A DNA stretch of 41,118 bases. Origin: Candidatus Abzuiibacterium crystallinum. Its GTDB lineage: Bacteria; Omnitrophota; Omnitrophia; Omnitrophales; Abzuiibacteriaceae. Location of the stretch: the NCBI GenBank assembly GCA_002787155.1, contig PCVY01000016.1, positions 30,766 to 71,883 on the forward strand, read 5' to 3'. Both the position numbers and the translations under genes were made by a program. Positions 32,443 through 40,747 of the stretch are shown in pieces (within the stretch, counting starts at the first letter, position 1; the number at the start of each line of letters is the position of its first letter). The notes under the pieces are model-generated. The model ran no database searches. It worked only from the letters and a program-made list of their open reading frames with translations, and was not told the DNA's origin.

Positions 32443-33087
32443 GTGGCACATTTGTGGCAGAAGAAAGCATTGAGAGGCTTTAGACTTTACGCCATCACCG
32501 ATTTGAAGACGGCAGATCGAAGTGAAATGCGTCAAGTGGAAGAGGCTCTCAAGGCCGGGGTTGATATGATTCAATTACGGTCAAAAACATTGACTGATGA
32601 GAAATTTCTTGAGATTGGGAAGTCAATTCGCGTCATCAGTCAGCGATACGGTAAATTGATGATTGTCAATGATCGACTCGACCTCGCATTGCGCTTAAAA
32701 GCCGACGGCATTCACTTAGGTCAGGATGATTTATCGGTTGGCGTTGCTCGTCGAAGTTTTAATGCGCTAGGAGGCGGCATTGTCGGCCGCTCAACCCATA
32801 GCCTTCAGCAAGCCCGCGACGCCCAAAAAGAAGGCGCTGATTATATTGGCTTTGGGCCGCTTTTTCAAACGCCGACAAAACCAGCGTATCCACCGATTGG
32901 TCTTATGGATATTGCGAGATTAAGAAAATTTTTACGGATTCCGTTTGTTTGTATCGGCGGAATCAACGCCGCAAATGTTAAATGCGTTACTGACGCCGGC
33001 GCCCAAAGGGTAGCGGTTGTAAGAGCCGTTTTTGCACAAGCATCCATTGGCGATGCCGTTAAGAAAATAAAGGAGCAGCTGTTGTGA
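32443..33087 (+). CDS. thiE: Thiamine-phosphate synthase-like protein (ThiE)
   Basis: A TIM-barrel protein of 214 aa that matches ThiE, which joins HMP-pyrophosphate and thiazole phosphate into thiamine phosphate. Landmarks are FRLYAITDL at the start, VDMIQLRSKTLTD for pyrophosphate binding, LMIVNDRLDLALRLKADGIHLGQDD, then YIGFGPLFQTPTKPA and FVCIGGINAANV. It starts with GTG 3 bp after the preceding stop. No other thiamine genes lie nearby, so a role in thiamine synthesis or in salvage (TenI-like) both remain possible; the intact NDR and GQDD residues favour ThiE. The stop overlaps the next gene by 4 bp (GTGA). Confidence 0.85.
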   Translation: MAHLWQKKALRGFRLYAITDLKTADRSEMRQVEEALKAGVDMIQLRSKTLTDEKFLEIGKSIRVISQRYGKLMIVNDRLDLALRLKADGIHLGQDDLSVGVARRSFNALGGGIVGRSTHSLQQARDAQKEGADYIGFGPLFQTPTKPAYPPIGLMDIARLRKFLRIPFVCIGGINAANVKCVTDAGAQRVAVVRAVFAQASIGDAVKKIKEQLL

Positions 33088-34010
33088 AATTCTCCAAGTG
33101 TCCCTTGATGGTCATCGGAACGGTCGCCATTGACTCGATTGAAACGCCTTACGGAAAGCAAGGTGAGGTATTCGGCGGTTCAGCATCCTATTTTTCTTAT
33201 GCCGCTAGTTTTTTTTCACCTGTTGAGTTGGTCGCTGTTGTCGGGAAAGATTTCCCGGAAGATTATCGGAACATTTTGTCAGAAAGACCGATCGGGCTTG
33301 GCCATTTGAGCGTCCATCCAAAAGGAGAAACTTTTCGATGGCAAGGCCAGTACAAATCCGATCTTAACGTTGCGCACACCATTGATACGAAGCTGAACGT
33401 TCTCCTTGATTTCAAACCTAAAATTAATCCCGATGTTAAGCCCGAAATATTATTTTTAGCCAACATAGATCCCGCCTTACAAACCGAAGTGCTGAATCAA
33501 GTGCACCGATCTCACTGTGAACTTGTTGCTTGCGATACCATGAATTTTTGGATTACCAATAAGAAAAAAGAATTGATTGATGTCTTGAAACGAGTTGATC
33601 TTTTGGTGATCAATGATGGTGAGGCGCGCGAGCTCACCGGAGAATATAATTTAATAAAAGCGGCTAGAGCCATTCAAGCAAACGGGCCAAATGCGGTGGT
33701 GATTAAAAAAGGCGAACATGGCGTTCTATTGTTTTTTGAGAATCAAATGTTTGTTTTGCCGGCTTATCCGCTGGAAGAGGTCTTTGACCCGACCGGTGCA
33801 GGAGATAGTTTTGCCGGCGGAATGATGGGTTACTTGGCTCATATAAAGCAATTTAATTTTGACGTTTTGCGCCGGGCGGTTGCTTACGGGACAATCGTGG
33901 CTTCTTTTACAGTCGAACGATTCGGCCTGGATCGATTGAGAGAAATTTCCAAAGAAGATATTGAAGAGCGCTTAAAGATTTTTAAATCACTGACGCACGT
34001 AGATGCATGA
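33084..34010 (+). CDS. PfkB-family sugar kinase
   Basis: A 308-aa ribokinase-fold kinase. It begins MVIGTVAIDSIETPYGKQGE with the glycine pair GGSASYFSYAASFF for substrate binding. The C-terminal PfkB signature is DPTGAGDSFAGGMMGYL with the catalytic aspartate. The exact substrate is unknown. Lying next to gmhA and the heptose-1-phosphate adenylyltransferase, it is a candidate for the missing heptose 7-phosphate kinase (HldA), but the sequence looks closer to the broad family of sugar or nucleoside kinases than to HldA, so this is only a suggestion. GTG start overlapping thiE by 4 bp. The tRNA-Gly gene follows after 29 bp. Confidence 0.85.
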   Translation: MKFSKCPLMVIGTVAIDSIETPYGKQGEVFGGSASYFSYAASFFSPVELVAVVGKDFPEDYRNILSERPIGLGHLSVHPKGETFRWQGQYKSDLNVAHTIDTKLNVLLDFKPKINPDVKPEILFLANIDPALQTEVLNQVHRSHCELVACDTMNFWITNKKKELIDVLKRVDLLVINDGEARELTGEYNLIKAARAIQANGPNAVVIKKGEHGVLLFFENQMFVLPAYPLEEVFDPTGAGDSFAGGMMGYLAHIKQFNFDVLRRAVAYGTIVASFTVERFGLDRLREISKEDIEERLKIFKSLTHVDA

Positions 34011-34039
34011 ACATCAATCGTTCGGAGATTTTTTGATAG

Positions 34040-34110
34040 GCGGGCGTCGTATAATGGCATTACCCGGGCTTCCCAAGCCCGTGACGAGGGTTCGATTCCC
34101 TTCGCCCGCT
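34040..34110 (+). tRNA. tRNA-Gly (anticodon CCC)
   Basis: The 71-nt cloverleaf has acceptor stem GCGGGCG (34040-34046) with CGCCCGC (34103-34109) and discriminator T at 34110. The anticodon stem CGGGC pairs with GCCCG around loop TTCCCAA, with CCC at 34072-34074, and the T arm contains GGTTCGATTCC. CCA is not encoded. It lies between the PfkB kinase gene and rimO, in the same direction. Confidence 0.94.
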
Positions 34111-34138
34111 TAAATTTGAGCAAAGGTTTAAACTCGAT

Positions 34139-35539
34139 ATGATTCATTCAGCTGGGAGGCAAATTTCGGTTGGCATGTTGTCGCTGGGCTGTCCCAAGAC
34201 TTTAGTGGACAGTGAACTTGTTTTAGGCCAATTGAACCGTCAACAATACAAGTTTGCCGAGAGTGTCGCTGATTGCGACATTGCGTTTCTTAATACCTGT
34301 GCTTTTATTGAAGATTCCAAGCAGGAATCCATCGACCGCATTCTTGAGCTGGTGGAGCTGAAAAAAACAGGGCACGTTCGGGCAATCGTGGTCCTTGGGT
34401 GTTTGTTTCAGCGTTATCCGGATGTCTTAAGCCGAGAGTTTAAAGAAGTAGATGCTTTTGTCGGCACAGGTGATTATGCCAAAATTCCGGCTGTGATTGA
34501 GCGCATCAGGCAGAAATTCCTTAAGTCTGAAAATGGAATCTCCAAAACAAAGCCCTTTATCCCGTTTACCGAAATTGGCAGGCCAGGCTTCATGTACACA
34601 GCCCAACAAAATCGCATTGCACTTACCCCCAACCATTTTCGATACGTCAAGGTTTCCGAAGGGTGCGATCATCAATGCTCTTTTTGCACCATCCCTTCAT
34701 TCAGAGGGAAACATCGCTCACGCCCGATTGACGATATTGTCCGCGAAGTAAAAACTCTGGCATCCGTTGGCGCTAAAGAAATTGTGCTGACCGGACAAGA
34801 TACCACGCATTTCGGTAAAGATTATTCGGGAGAATTTTTATTGCCAAAATTACTCCAAGAGTTGAATCAAATCGAGGGGATCGAATGGATCAGAATTCTG
34901 TATGCCTATCCGATCTTTGTTGGTCAAAAATTAATCAATGCCATTGCGGCTTTACCCAAAGTTTGTCATTATCTTGATATGCCGCTTCAACACATCAGTG
35001 ATGATATCTTAAAAAGCATGCGGCGGGGGGTCGGTAAAGATCGAACAGTTCAATTGGTTCAGAAAATAAGAAAAGCGGTGCCCGACATGGCTCTGCGCAC
35101 AACTTTTATTGTGGGGTATCCGGGTGAAACCGACAAACATTTTGAAGAGCTGCTGGATTTTATGCAAGAAAGTATGTTTGAACGGTTAGGTATCTTTATG
35201 TATTCGCAAGAAGAAGATACGCCTGCGGCGCTATTGGAGGCGCAAATTCCCAAAACGGTCAAGCAAGAACGCTTTGACCGTGCCATGCAATTACAGCAAG
35301 AAATTTCACATGCCAATAACCAAAAATGGCTTGGAAAACGGTTGCAAGTGATGATTGATGAGCCGAGTAATGACGAGAAGAATGTTTTCATTGGCCGGAC
35401 ATTTATGGATGCGCCGGAGGTCGATGGGCTCGTTTTTGTCCGCGTTTCTGCTAATCAACAGCTGCAGCCCGGACAGTTTGTGCCGGTTTTGGTAACAGGT
35501 TCCCAAGCGTATGATCTAACCGCAGACTTGGTGGCGTGA
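34139..35539 (+). CDS. rimO: Ribosomal protein uS12 methylthiotransferase RimO
   Basis: RimO adds a methylthio group to Asp89 (E. coli numbering) of ribosomal protein S12 and carries two 4Fe-4S clusters. The N-terminal domain holds three cysteines in MLSLGCPKTLVDSE, NTCAFIEDSKQESID and VVLGCL. The radical-SAM cluster is CxxxCxxC at C176, C180 and C183 (EGCDHQCSFCTIPSFRG), and the C-terminal part (about 400-466) is a TRAM domain. The residues SFRGKHRSRP after the cluster are RimO-like, and SLGCPKTLVDSE rather than the MiaB version also points to RimO. AAAGG lies 11 nt before the ATG. The stop overlaps pgsA by GTGA. Confidence 0.93.
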   Translation: MIHSAGRQISVGMLSLGCPKTLVDSELVLGQLNRQQYKFAESVADCDIAFLNTCAFIEDSKQESIDRILELVELKKTGHVRAIVVLGCLFQRYPDVLSREFKEVDAFVGTGDYAKIPAVIERIRQKFLKSENGISKTKPFIPFTEIGRPGFMYTAQQNRIALTPNHFRYVKVSEGCDHQCSFCTIPSFRGKHRSRPIDDIVREVKTLASVGAKEIVLTGQDTTHFGKDYSGEFLLPKLLQELNQIEGIEWIRILYAYPIFVGQKLINAIAALPKVCHYLDMPLQHISDDILKSMRRGVGKDRTVQLVQKIRKAVPDMALRTTFIVGYPGETDKHFEELLDFMQESMFERLGIFMYSQEEDTPAALLEAQIPKTVKQERFDRAMQLQQEISHANNQKWLGKRLQVMIDEPSNDEKNVFIGRTFMDAPEVDGLVFVRVSANQQLQPGQFVPVLVTGSQAYDLTADLVA

Positions 35540-36096
35540 ACATTCCCAATTTTCTTACAACTCTCAGGCTGTGTTTAGCAGTTGTTATTTTTGCTTTACT
35601 TCAACAGCCGCTAACCGTTGGCCTTATCTTGATAACCGTGTTTCTTTTTACCATATCTGCTTTTACGGATTTATTTGATGGATACCTGGCGCGCCGTCTT
35701 CAACTGATCACGGCCTATGGAAAAATTGCCGATCCCATTGCTGATAAAGCGCTCATTTTAAGTGTCTTATTTGCCTTTTCGCGCATGGGTTTCTTCAGTC
35801 TTTGGTGGGTTTGGCCTATTTTTATCCGAGAGGTTTTGGTGACCGGCGTTCGCTTAGTTTACTTGCACCGCGGCATGGCATTGGCTGCCGAGTATATCGG
35901 GAAATTGAAAACAGTGATACAAATCGTGACTATTTCCGTTTGTTTTATAACCGCTCTGTGTCGCCTATCCGCAGTATCATCGGTTATTCTATCAACGCTT
36001 AACATATTGATGTATATCATGTTGGTGGCGGCTAATTTGATTACGGTATACTCCGGTTATTTATTTTTTAGCCAATTAAAGATAAAGCAGCAATGA
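35536..36096 (+). CDS. pgsA: CDP-diacylglycerol-glycerol-3-phosphate 3-phosphatidyltransferase
   Basis: PgsA makes phosphatidylglycerophosphate in the inner membrane, the committed step to phosphatidylglycerol. The CDP-alcohol phosphotransferase motif D-x2-D-G-x2-A-R-x8-G-x3-D-x3-D is complete, from DLFDGYLARRL to GKIADPIADK (about residues 46-72). Several hydrophobic helices follow, giving 186 aa as expected. The GTG start gives MNIPNFLTTLRL, the standard PgsA opening. It overlaps rimO and pgpA by 4 bp each. The next gene encodes the phosphatase that acts on its product, so the two form a pathway pair. Confidence 0.94.
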   Translation: MNIPNFLTTLRLCLAVVIFALLQQPLTVGLILITVFLFTISAFTDLFDGYLARRLQLITAYGKIADPIADKALILSVLFAFSRMGFFSLWWVWPIFIREVLVTGVRLVYLHRGMALAAEYIGKLKTVIQIVTISVCFITALCRLSAVSSVILSTLNILMYIMLVAANLITVYSGYLFFSQLKIKQQ

Positions 36097-36551
36097 AAAG
36101 CTGGGAAGAGATCGTTGGAACGATTGGCGGTGTCGGCTTCCTCAAAAAGGCACCGGGCACCTTTGGCAGTGTAGCGGGGCTGTTAGGCGCTTATGTCGTC
36201 TTTCAGTATTTATGCCCGCTTGCCATTTGGCAATTGCTCGCCACATTGGCGCTTCTTGTGATCGGCGTGCATGCGGCTAAAGTCATGACGCAAACAGCAG
36301 GCAATGACGATCCGGCTCAATTTGTTTTTGATGAATGGGTCGGTATTTGGGTCACTTTTATTGGTGTGACGCTGACAGGTTTAAGCCTGTTAATGGGGTT
36401 TGTTCTTTTTAGGCTGTTTGATATTTGGAAACCGTTTTTCATTAAACAAGTTGAAAAACTGCCAAACGGCTGGGGCGTGATGATGGATGATGTTTTGGCG
36501 GGGCTTCTAGCAAATCTGATTGTTAGGTTTTTGTTGATTCAAGTGGGTTAA
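36093..36551 (+). CDS. pgpA: Phosphatidylglycerophosphatase A
   Basis: PgpA removes the phosphate from phosphatidylglycerophosphate, the product of the preceding enzyme, to give phosphatidylglycerol. The family signature is present: GGVGFLKKAPGTFGSVAGLL near residues 10-30, then DDPAQFVFDEWVGIWVTF with the acidic residues, and NGWGVMMDDVLAGLLANLIV at the C-terminus. The 152-aa protein has three to four membrane helices. Overlaps pgsA by ATGA, and cinA starts right after its stop. Confidence 0.93.
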   Translation: MKSWEEIVGTIGGVGFLKKAPGTFGSVAGLLGAYVVFQYLCPLAIWQLLATLALLVIGVHAAKVMTQTAGNDDPAQFVFDEWVGIWVTFIGVTLTGLSLLMGFVLFRLFDIWKPFFIKQVEKLPNGWGVMMDDVLAGLLANLIVRFLLIQVG

Positions 36552-37784
36552 ATGACAACGGCGCAAATCGTTACGATCGGCAATGAACTATTGCAGGGCC
36601 GTGTCTTAGACCAAAATACTTACTTTTTGAGTTCCCGTTTGACTCAAATGGGTATTCGCGTTACTCGACACAGTTCGTGCGAGGATGATGAATCAACTAT
36701 TGCTCAAACGCTTCAAACGGCTTTATCGTCATCCGAAATAGTGATTGCAACCGGCGGTCTTGGTCCAACCCCTGACGATGTGACCAGAGAAGCGGTCGCA
36801 GAACTTTATCGCACACCGCTTGTTTTTCACCCTGCGCAGTGGAAGAGTATCTGCCTATATTTCAAAAAGACCAAACGAGAGCCTTCCTTGATGACAAAGC
36901 GGGAAGCATATTTTCCTGAAATGGGTCAGCCCATTGTCAATCGGTGGGGAATAGCACTTGGTTTTTTTGTGTGGCATCAAAATCGATTACTGGTTGTTCT
37001 GCCCGGTGTCCCTAAAGAAACCGAACGTTTGTTTGATGAATCCGTTCATAAGATTATCCGAAAATTTTTCAAGAAAAAAGCGTCCCTCCATGAATTAACT
37101 GCGAATATTATCGGCATGGACGAAGCGGTTATTATGCGGCGGCTGGGATCCCGTTTTTTTGTTAACCCAGCGTTTGAATTTGGCAGCTATCCGCGGCGCG
37201 GGTCTGTACTTTTGCGGTTTCGCTCATTAAGTGCGAGCGAGATTACGAAGATTAAGAAATATTTAACGGCCAAATTAAAAGACGCCATTTACGCGTTTCG
37301 GGATGAACCTTTTGAAAAGACCGTTGCCGAACAATTGATTAAAAAGAAAATGACATTAGCCATTGCAGAAAGCTGCACAGGCGGCATGCTAAGCCAACGT
37401 TTAACCAATGCGCCGGGGTCATCTCGGTTTTTTCGAGGAAGTGTTGTTGCCTATGCCAATGAGGTAAAAGAGCAGATTCTCAATGTAAAACCACGCTTGT
37501 TAAAGCAATACGGCGCTGTTTCAAAGGAAACCGCAGCAGCGATGGCAAGGGGAGCGCGTCATCGATTTGCAGCGAAACTGGGCATTTCAATCACGGGTAT
37601 TGCCGGGCCCTCGGGTGGGACGCACCAAAAACCGGTAGGTCTTATCTGGATTGGTTTCTCAACAAGAGACAGAACTTTTGCGCGAGCGTATCGATTGGCT
37701 GGAAATCGAGATCGAATTCGTTTTATGGCAACGCAGAAATCACTTCAAATGCTGTTTGTTTATTTATCCAAAACACGCCGGTGA
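36552..37784 (+). CDS. cinA: CinA family protein (nicotinamide-nucleotide amidase / competence-damage protein)
   Basis: A two-domain protein of 410 aa. The N-terminal half is a MoaB/MogA-like (COG1058) domain with TIGNELLQGRVLDQNTYFLS and ATGGLGPTPDDVTREAVA. The C-terminal half (about 255-405) is the amidase domain with AIAESCTGGMLSQRLTNAPG and SITGIAGPSGGTHQKPVGL. Known CinA proteins act on NMN or ADP-ribose-type compounds in the pyridine nucleotide cycle. It starts immediately after the pgpA stop. In many bacteria cinA is next to thpR and recA; thpR is here, recA is not. The stop overlaps thpR by GTGA. Confidence 0.92.
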   Translation: MTTAQIVTIGNELLQGRVLDQNTYFLSSRLTQMGIRVTRHSSCEDDESTIAQTLQTALSSSEIVIATGGLGPTPDDVTREAVAELYRTPLVFHPAQWKSICLYFKKTKREPSLMTKREAYFPEMGQPIVNRWGIALGFFVWHQNRLLVVLPGVPKETERLFDESVHKIIRKFFKKKASLHELTANIIGMDEAVIMRRLGSRFFVNPAFEFGSYPRRGSVLLRFRSLSASEITKIKKYLTAKLKDAIYAFRDEPFEKTVAEQLIKKKMTLAIAESCTGGMLSQRLTNAPGSSRFFRGSVVAYANEVKEQILNVKPRLLKQYGAVSKETAAAMARGARHRFAAKLGISITGIAGPSGGTHQKPVGLIWIGFSTRDRTFARAYRLAGNRDRIRFMATQKSLQMLFVYLSKTRR

Positions 37785-38353
37785 AACGTCGAATTTTCTT
37801 TGCCATTGAGTTACCTCAGGTTCTTCAATCACAATTAACTCATTATACGACGGCCGGACAATCACAGGTGCCATCTTTTAAATGGGTGAGTTCACCTAAT
37901 TTTCATCTCACTTTAAAATTTCTGGGAAATGTCAACGACGAAATTCTCCATAAGGCAAAATCGACTCTTGAACATGAGATCAGAGAATTGAATCCATTCA
38001 ATTTGACTGTATCTCATTTAGGCGCTTTCCCCGCATGGCAGCATGCCAAAGTTATCTGGCTTGGTGTCGAAGATCAAAAACGAACTTGTGCTCAGATAAA
38101 ATCAGTGATTGAAACTTCATTTTATCAAACTCACTGTGTTAGTCAGGCAGAAAAGGATTACACGCCCCATATTACGTTAGCACGTCTTAAAAACAAAAGC
38201 CTTTCAAAAACTCGTGATTTCCCACCACTTCCCGATGACCTGTCCGGCATTGTCATTTTGGTGGATCGCGTCACCTGTTTTGAGAGCCGCTTAGAACCTA
38301 AAGGCCCTCTATACCAATCACTTTTTAAATTAAGTTTAAAAAGTGATTGGTAG
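37781..38353 (+). CDS. thpR: RNA 2',3'-cyclic phosphodiesterase (ThpR)
   Basis: A 190-aa member of the 2H phosphoesterase family (formerly 2'-5' RNA ligase). It opens 2',3'-cyclic phosphate ends of RNA. The two catalytic HxT motifs are present: FHLTLKFLG at about residues 45-53 and PHITLARLK at about residue 128. The N-terminal KRRIFFAIELP is typical. GTG start overlapping cinA by 4 bp. Its last 14 codons and stop are part of an 18-bp perfect hairpin (38312-38352), so the gene end doubles as a terminator structure. Confidence 0.92.
   Translation: MKRRIFFAIELPQVLQSQLTHYTTAGQSQVPSFKWVSSPNFHLTLKFLGNVNDEILHKAKSTLEHEIRELNPFNLTVSHLGAFPAWQHAKVIWLGVEDQKRTCAQIKSVIETSFYQTHCVSQAEKDYTPHITLARLKNKSLSKTRDFPPLPDDLSGIVILVDRVTCFESRLEPKGPLYQSLFKLSLKSDW
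38312..38352 (+). terminator. Perfect 18-bp hairpin at the end of thpR
   Basis: The arm TACCAATCACTTTTTAAA (38312-38329) pairs without mismatch with 38335-38352 around loop TTAAG. Short T-rich runs follow (ATATTTTG, then AATTTTTT around 38366-38373). It overlaps the thpR stop codon. Both arms are A/T-rich near the loop, so it could work as a terminator in either direction. Confidence 0.6.
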
Positions 38354-38371
38354 ATATTTTGTCATAATTTT

Positions 38372-38399
38372 TTGCCCTTTGCTTAAAACAGGTTATAAT
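38372..38399 (+). promoter_or_regulatory. Promoter of the pilB gene group
   Basis: TTGCCC at 38372-38377 and a perfect TATAAT at 38394-38399 are 16 bp apart. The start near 38406 leaves a leader of about 115 nt. A 5-bp hairpin at 38498-38516 (GCCTT / AAGGC) contains the only Shine-Dalgarno-like AAGG before the GTG at 38522, so the ribosome site may be partly hidden. Confidence 0.55.
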
Positions 38400-38521
38400 T
38401 TTTTAGGAGCGCAGATTGTAAACAGGCTATCGTATCACCTAATCAAGCGATCCCGGGAATAAGCCGATATCAATAGACTAGAATTCACTTATTAACCGCC
38501 TTTTAACCGGTAAGGCTGCTT

Positions 38522-38971
38522 GTGGCAAAACTGTTAAAACCTATTGGTGAGATTTTGATAGAGCAAGGGGCGATCGAAAATGATCAGCTTGCGCTTGCTC
38601 TGGAAAAGCAAAAAGAAAGCAAAAACAGCCAGCGCCTAGGCGAGATCTTAATCGAGATGGGCATTGTCAGCGAAGCAGACCTGGTTGTTGCTTTGACGAC
38701 TCAGTACAGTTTTGCTTACCTACCGCTTAAATACATTATCCCAAATTCAGATGCTTACTCACTCATTACCAAAGAGGCGGCTTATCAATATCATTGCATC
38801 CCAATTGATCGGGTCAAAGATACGCTGACGGTTGTAACGACAGACCCGTCGGATTCAAAAGCGCTCAAAGAAATTGAAAATTTGACCAAATGTAAAACAC
38901 AGGTTTTCATCACGACCGTGAGTGAAATGCGTACAGCCTTGAAGCAATTTTATGGCGGTGAGCAGGCATGA
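38522..38971 (+). CDS. Stand-alone PilB/GspE N-terminal (MshEN-type) domain protein
   Basis: A 149-aa protein that is only the N-terminal domain found in front of type IV pilus and type II secretion ATPases. The pattern is GEILIEQGAIENDQLALAL, then RLGEILIEMGIVSEADLVVAL, followed by LITKEAAYQYHCIPIDRVKD and LTVVTTDPSD. No Walker motif is present. The related MshEN domain binds cyclic di-GMP, so a regulatory role beside the full ATPase downstream is plausible but not shown. GTG start with weak Shine-Dalgarno AAGG 6 nt upstream. pilB begins 12 bp after its stop. Confidence 0.85.
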   Translation: MAKLLKPIGEILIEQGAIENDQLALALEKQKESKNSQRLGEILIEMGIVSEADLVVALTTQYSFAYLPLKYIIPNSDAYSLITKEAAYQYHCIPIDRVKDTLTVVTTDPSDSKALKEIENLTKCKTQVFITTVSEMRTALKQFYGGEQA

Positions 38972-38983
38972 GAAGGAAAAGCA

Positions 38984-40747
38984 ATGTCTAAAGACATATT
39001 GACGGAGGAATTGTTAGACAGGCTTGTTAAGTTTAAGAAAATTAAGCCTGAAGCAAAATCACTTATCATGAGGGAGGCGCGCGAAAGCGCTAAACCCTTG
39101 AGCGATCTACTGATCGCTCATGAACTTCTGAGCGAGCATGAAATGATTAGCTTTTTATGCAATGAGTTTGGTTTTACCCCGATCAAATTAGGCGTCATCA
39201 CGGTTGACGATGCCACGTTAGCGCTCATTCACCCCAAGTTTGCCATCAAACATTCTGTTGTGCCGATCTCGAAATTTGAAAATACACTGACTGTTGCGAT
39301 GAAAAACCCATTGGACCTCGATTTAATTGACGATTTAAAGGCTATCGCCAATTTACGAATTAAGCCCGTGATTGCATTGCCTAGCGAACTGCGTGAGGCC
39401 ATTGAAAAGCTTTATGGCGGTAAAGCGAAAGAAGCGAAGGCAGCGTTAGGCGGTTTGCTCGGCGAAGAAGAGACGTTAGATGATCTCATCAAAATTGTTC
39501 AAGAAACTAAAGGCGAAGAGGTCTCCGATGAAATTAAGGACCTCATGCGCCAAGCACAAGATACGCCGGTGATTAAGGTGGCTAACTTGCTGCTGGTGGA
39601 CGGTATTAAGCGTAAAGCAAGCGACGTTTTTATTGAACCATGGGAAGATGCTATTCGGGTTCGTTATCGCGTTGACGGGTTGCTCGAAGAAGGCAAATCG
39701 CCGCCTAAAGTGATGGGTTTGGCGTTGGTTTCCAGGTTCAAAGTGATGAGTCAGCTCAATATTGCGGAAAGGCGCATTCCCCAAGACGGCCGGTTTAAAA
39801 TTAAGGCACAAAATAGAGAAGTGGATGTCCGCGTTTCAATTTTACCGACCAGCTTTGGTGAAAAAGTATGTCTGCGTATTTTGGACAAGAAAGCCCAAAC
39901 GCAAAGTTTGGAACGGCTGGGATTCTCTGAGCAGGAACTAGAAACCATCAAGTCTTTGGTCGTTAAACCGCATGGCATGGTTTTGGTAACCGGACCGACT
40001 GGGAGCGGTAAAACAACCACACTTTATTCAATCTTAAAATACCTAGATTCACCCGAAAAAAACATTACAACGGTAGAAGATCCGGTGGAGTATCAGGTAG
40101 AAGGCATTAATCAGGTAAACGTAAAAGAAAAAATCGGTCTAACTTTTCCCGGCGCGCTTCGCTCTATTTTGCGGCAAGATCCGGACATTATTCTCATTGG
40201 AGAAATTCGCGACGGGGAAACCATGGACATTGCAAACAAAGCGGCCTTAACGGGTCATTTGGTTCTCAGTTCGCTTCACACCAATGATTCTGTCGGTTCA
40301 ATTGTCCGCATGATTAACATGGGCATTGAGCCTTATTTGATTGCATCATCTGTTTTGATGATATCTGCGCAAAGATTATTAAGGCGGTTGTGTACTAATT
40401 GCCGAAAAGCGTATCAGCCTGATAAAGAATTGATTAAGAAATTGAATTTAAAAGGCAAAAAAGATAGTCAGTTTTATGAACCGGTGGGCTGCGGCCGGTG
40501 CCGGCATTTGGGCTATTTGGGACGCACCGTCATTACAGAAATCCTCCCTTTAACTCCTGAAATCAAAGATTTGATTATGAGGCGTGCAACGGGCGATGAA
40601 ATCAAAGCCAAAGCTCGTCGGTTAGGCATGTCAACCCTGCGCGAAAGCGCGGTGACCCGTGTTATTTGCGGCGAAACCTCGCTTGATGAGATGTTTCGAG
40701 TCACAACGGGTGATCAGGATCTTGAAAGTGATTTGGTGACGCCATGA
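38984..40747 (+). CDS. pilB: Type IV pilus assembly / type II secretion ATPase (PilB/GspE)
   Basis: A hexameric ATPase that powers pilus extension or pseudopilus assembly at the inner membrane. The 587-aa protein has an N-terminal GspE_N/MshEN domain (about 1-145). The ATPase domain has Walker A GPTGSGKT (337-344), the Asp box EDPVEYQVEGINQV, Walker B ILIGEIRDGETMDIA and the His box GHLVLSSLHTNDS. Four cysteines C470, C473, C503 and C506 form the usual zinc site. Which of PilB or GspE it is cannot be decided without the rest of the cluster. Preceded by a stand-alone N-terminal-domain gene and overlapping the next gene by ATGA. Confidence 0.92.
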   Translation: MSKDILTEELLDRLVKFKKIKPEAKSLIMREARESAKPLSDLLIAHELLSEHEMISFLCNEFGFTPIKLGVITVDDATLALIHPKFAIKHSVVPISKFENTLTVAMKNPLDLDLIDDLKAIANLRIKPVIALPSELREAIEKLYGGKAKEAKAALGGLLGEEETLDDLIKIVQETKGEEVSDEIKDLMRQAQDTPVIKVANLLLVDGIKRKASDVFIEPWEDAIRVRYRVDGLLEEGKSPPKVMGLALVSRFKVMSQLNIAERRIPQDGRFKIKAQNREVDVRVSILPTSFGEKVCLRILDKKAQTQSLERLGFSEQELETIKSLVVKPHGMVLVTGPTGSGKTTTLYSILKYLDSPEKNITTVEDPVEYQVEGINQVNVKEKIGLTFPGALRSILRQDPDIILIGEIRDGETMDIANKAALTGHLVLSSLHTNDSVGSIVRMINMGIEPYLIASSVLMISAQRLLRRLCTNCRKAYQPDKELIKKLNLKGKKDSQFYEPVGCGRCRHLGYLGRTVITEILPLTPEIKDLIMRRATGDEIKAKARRLGMSTLRESAVTRVICGETSLDEMFRVTTGDQDLESDLVTP

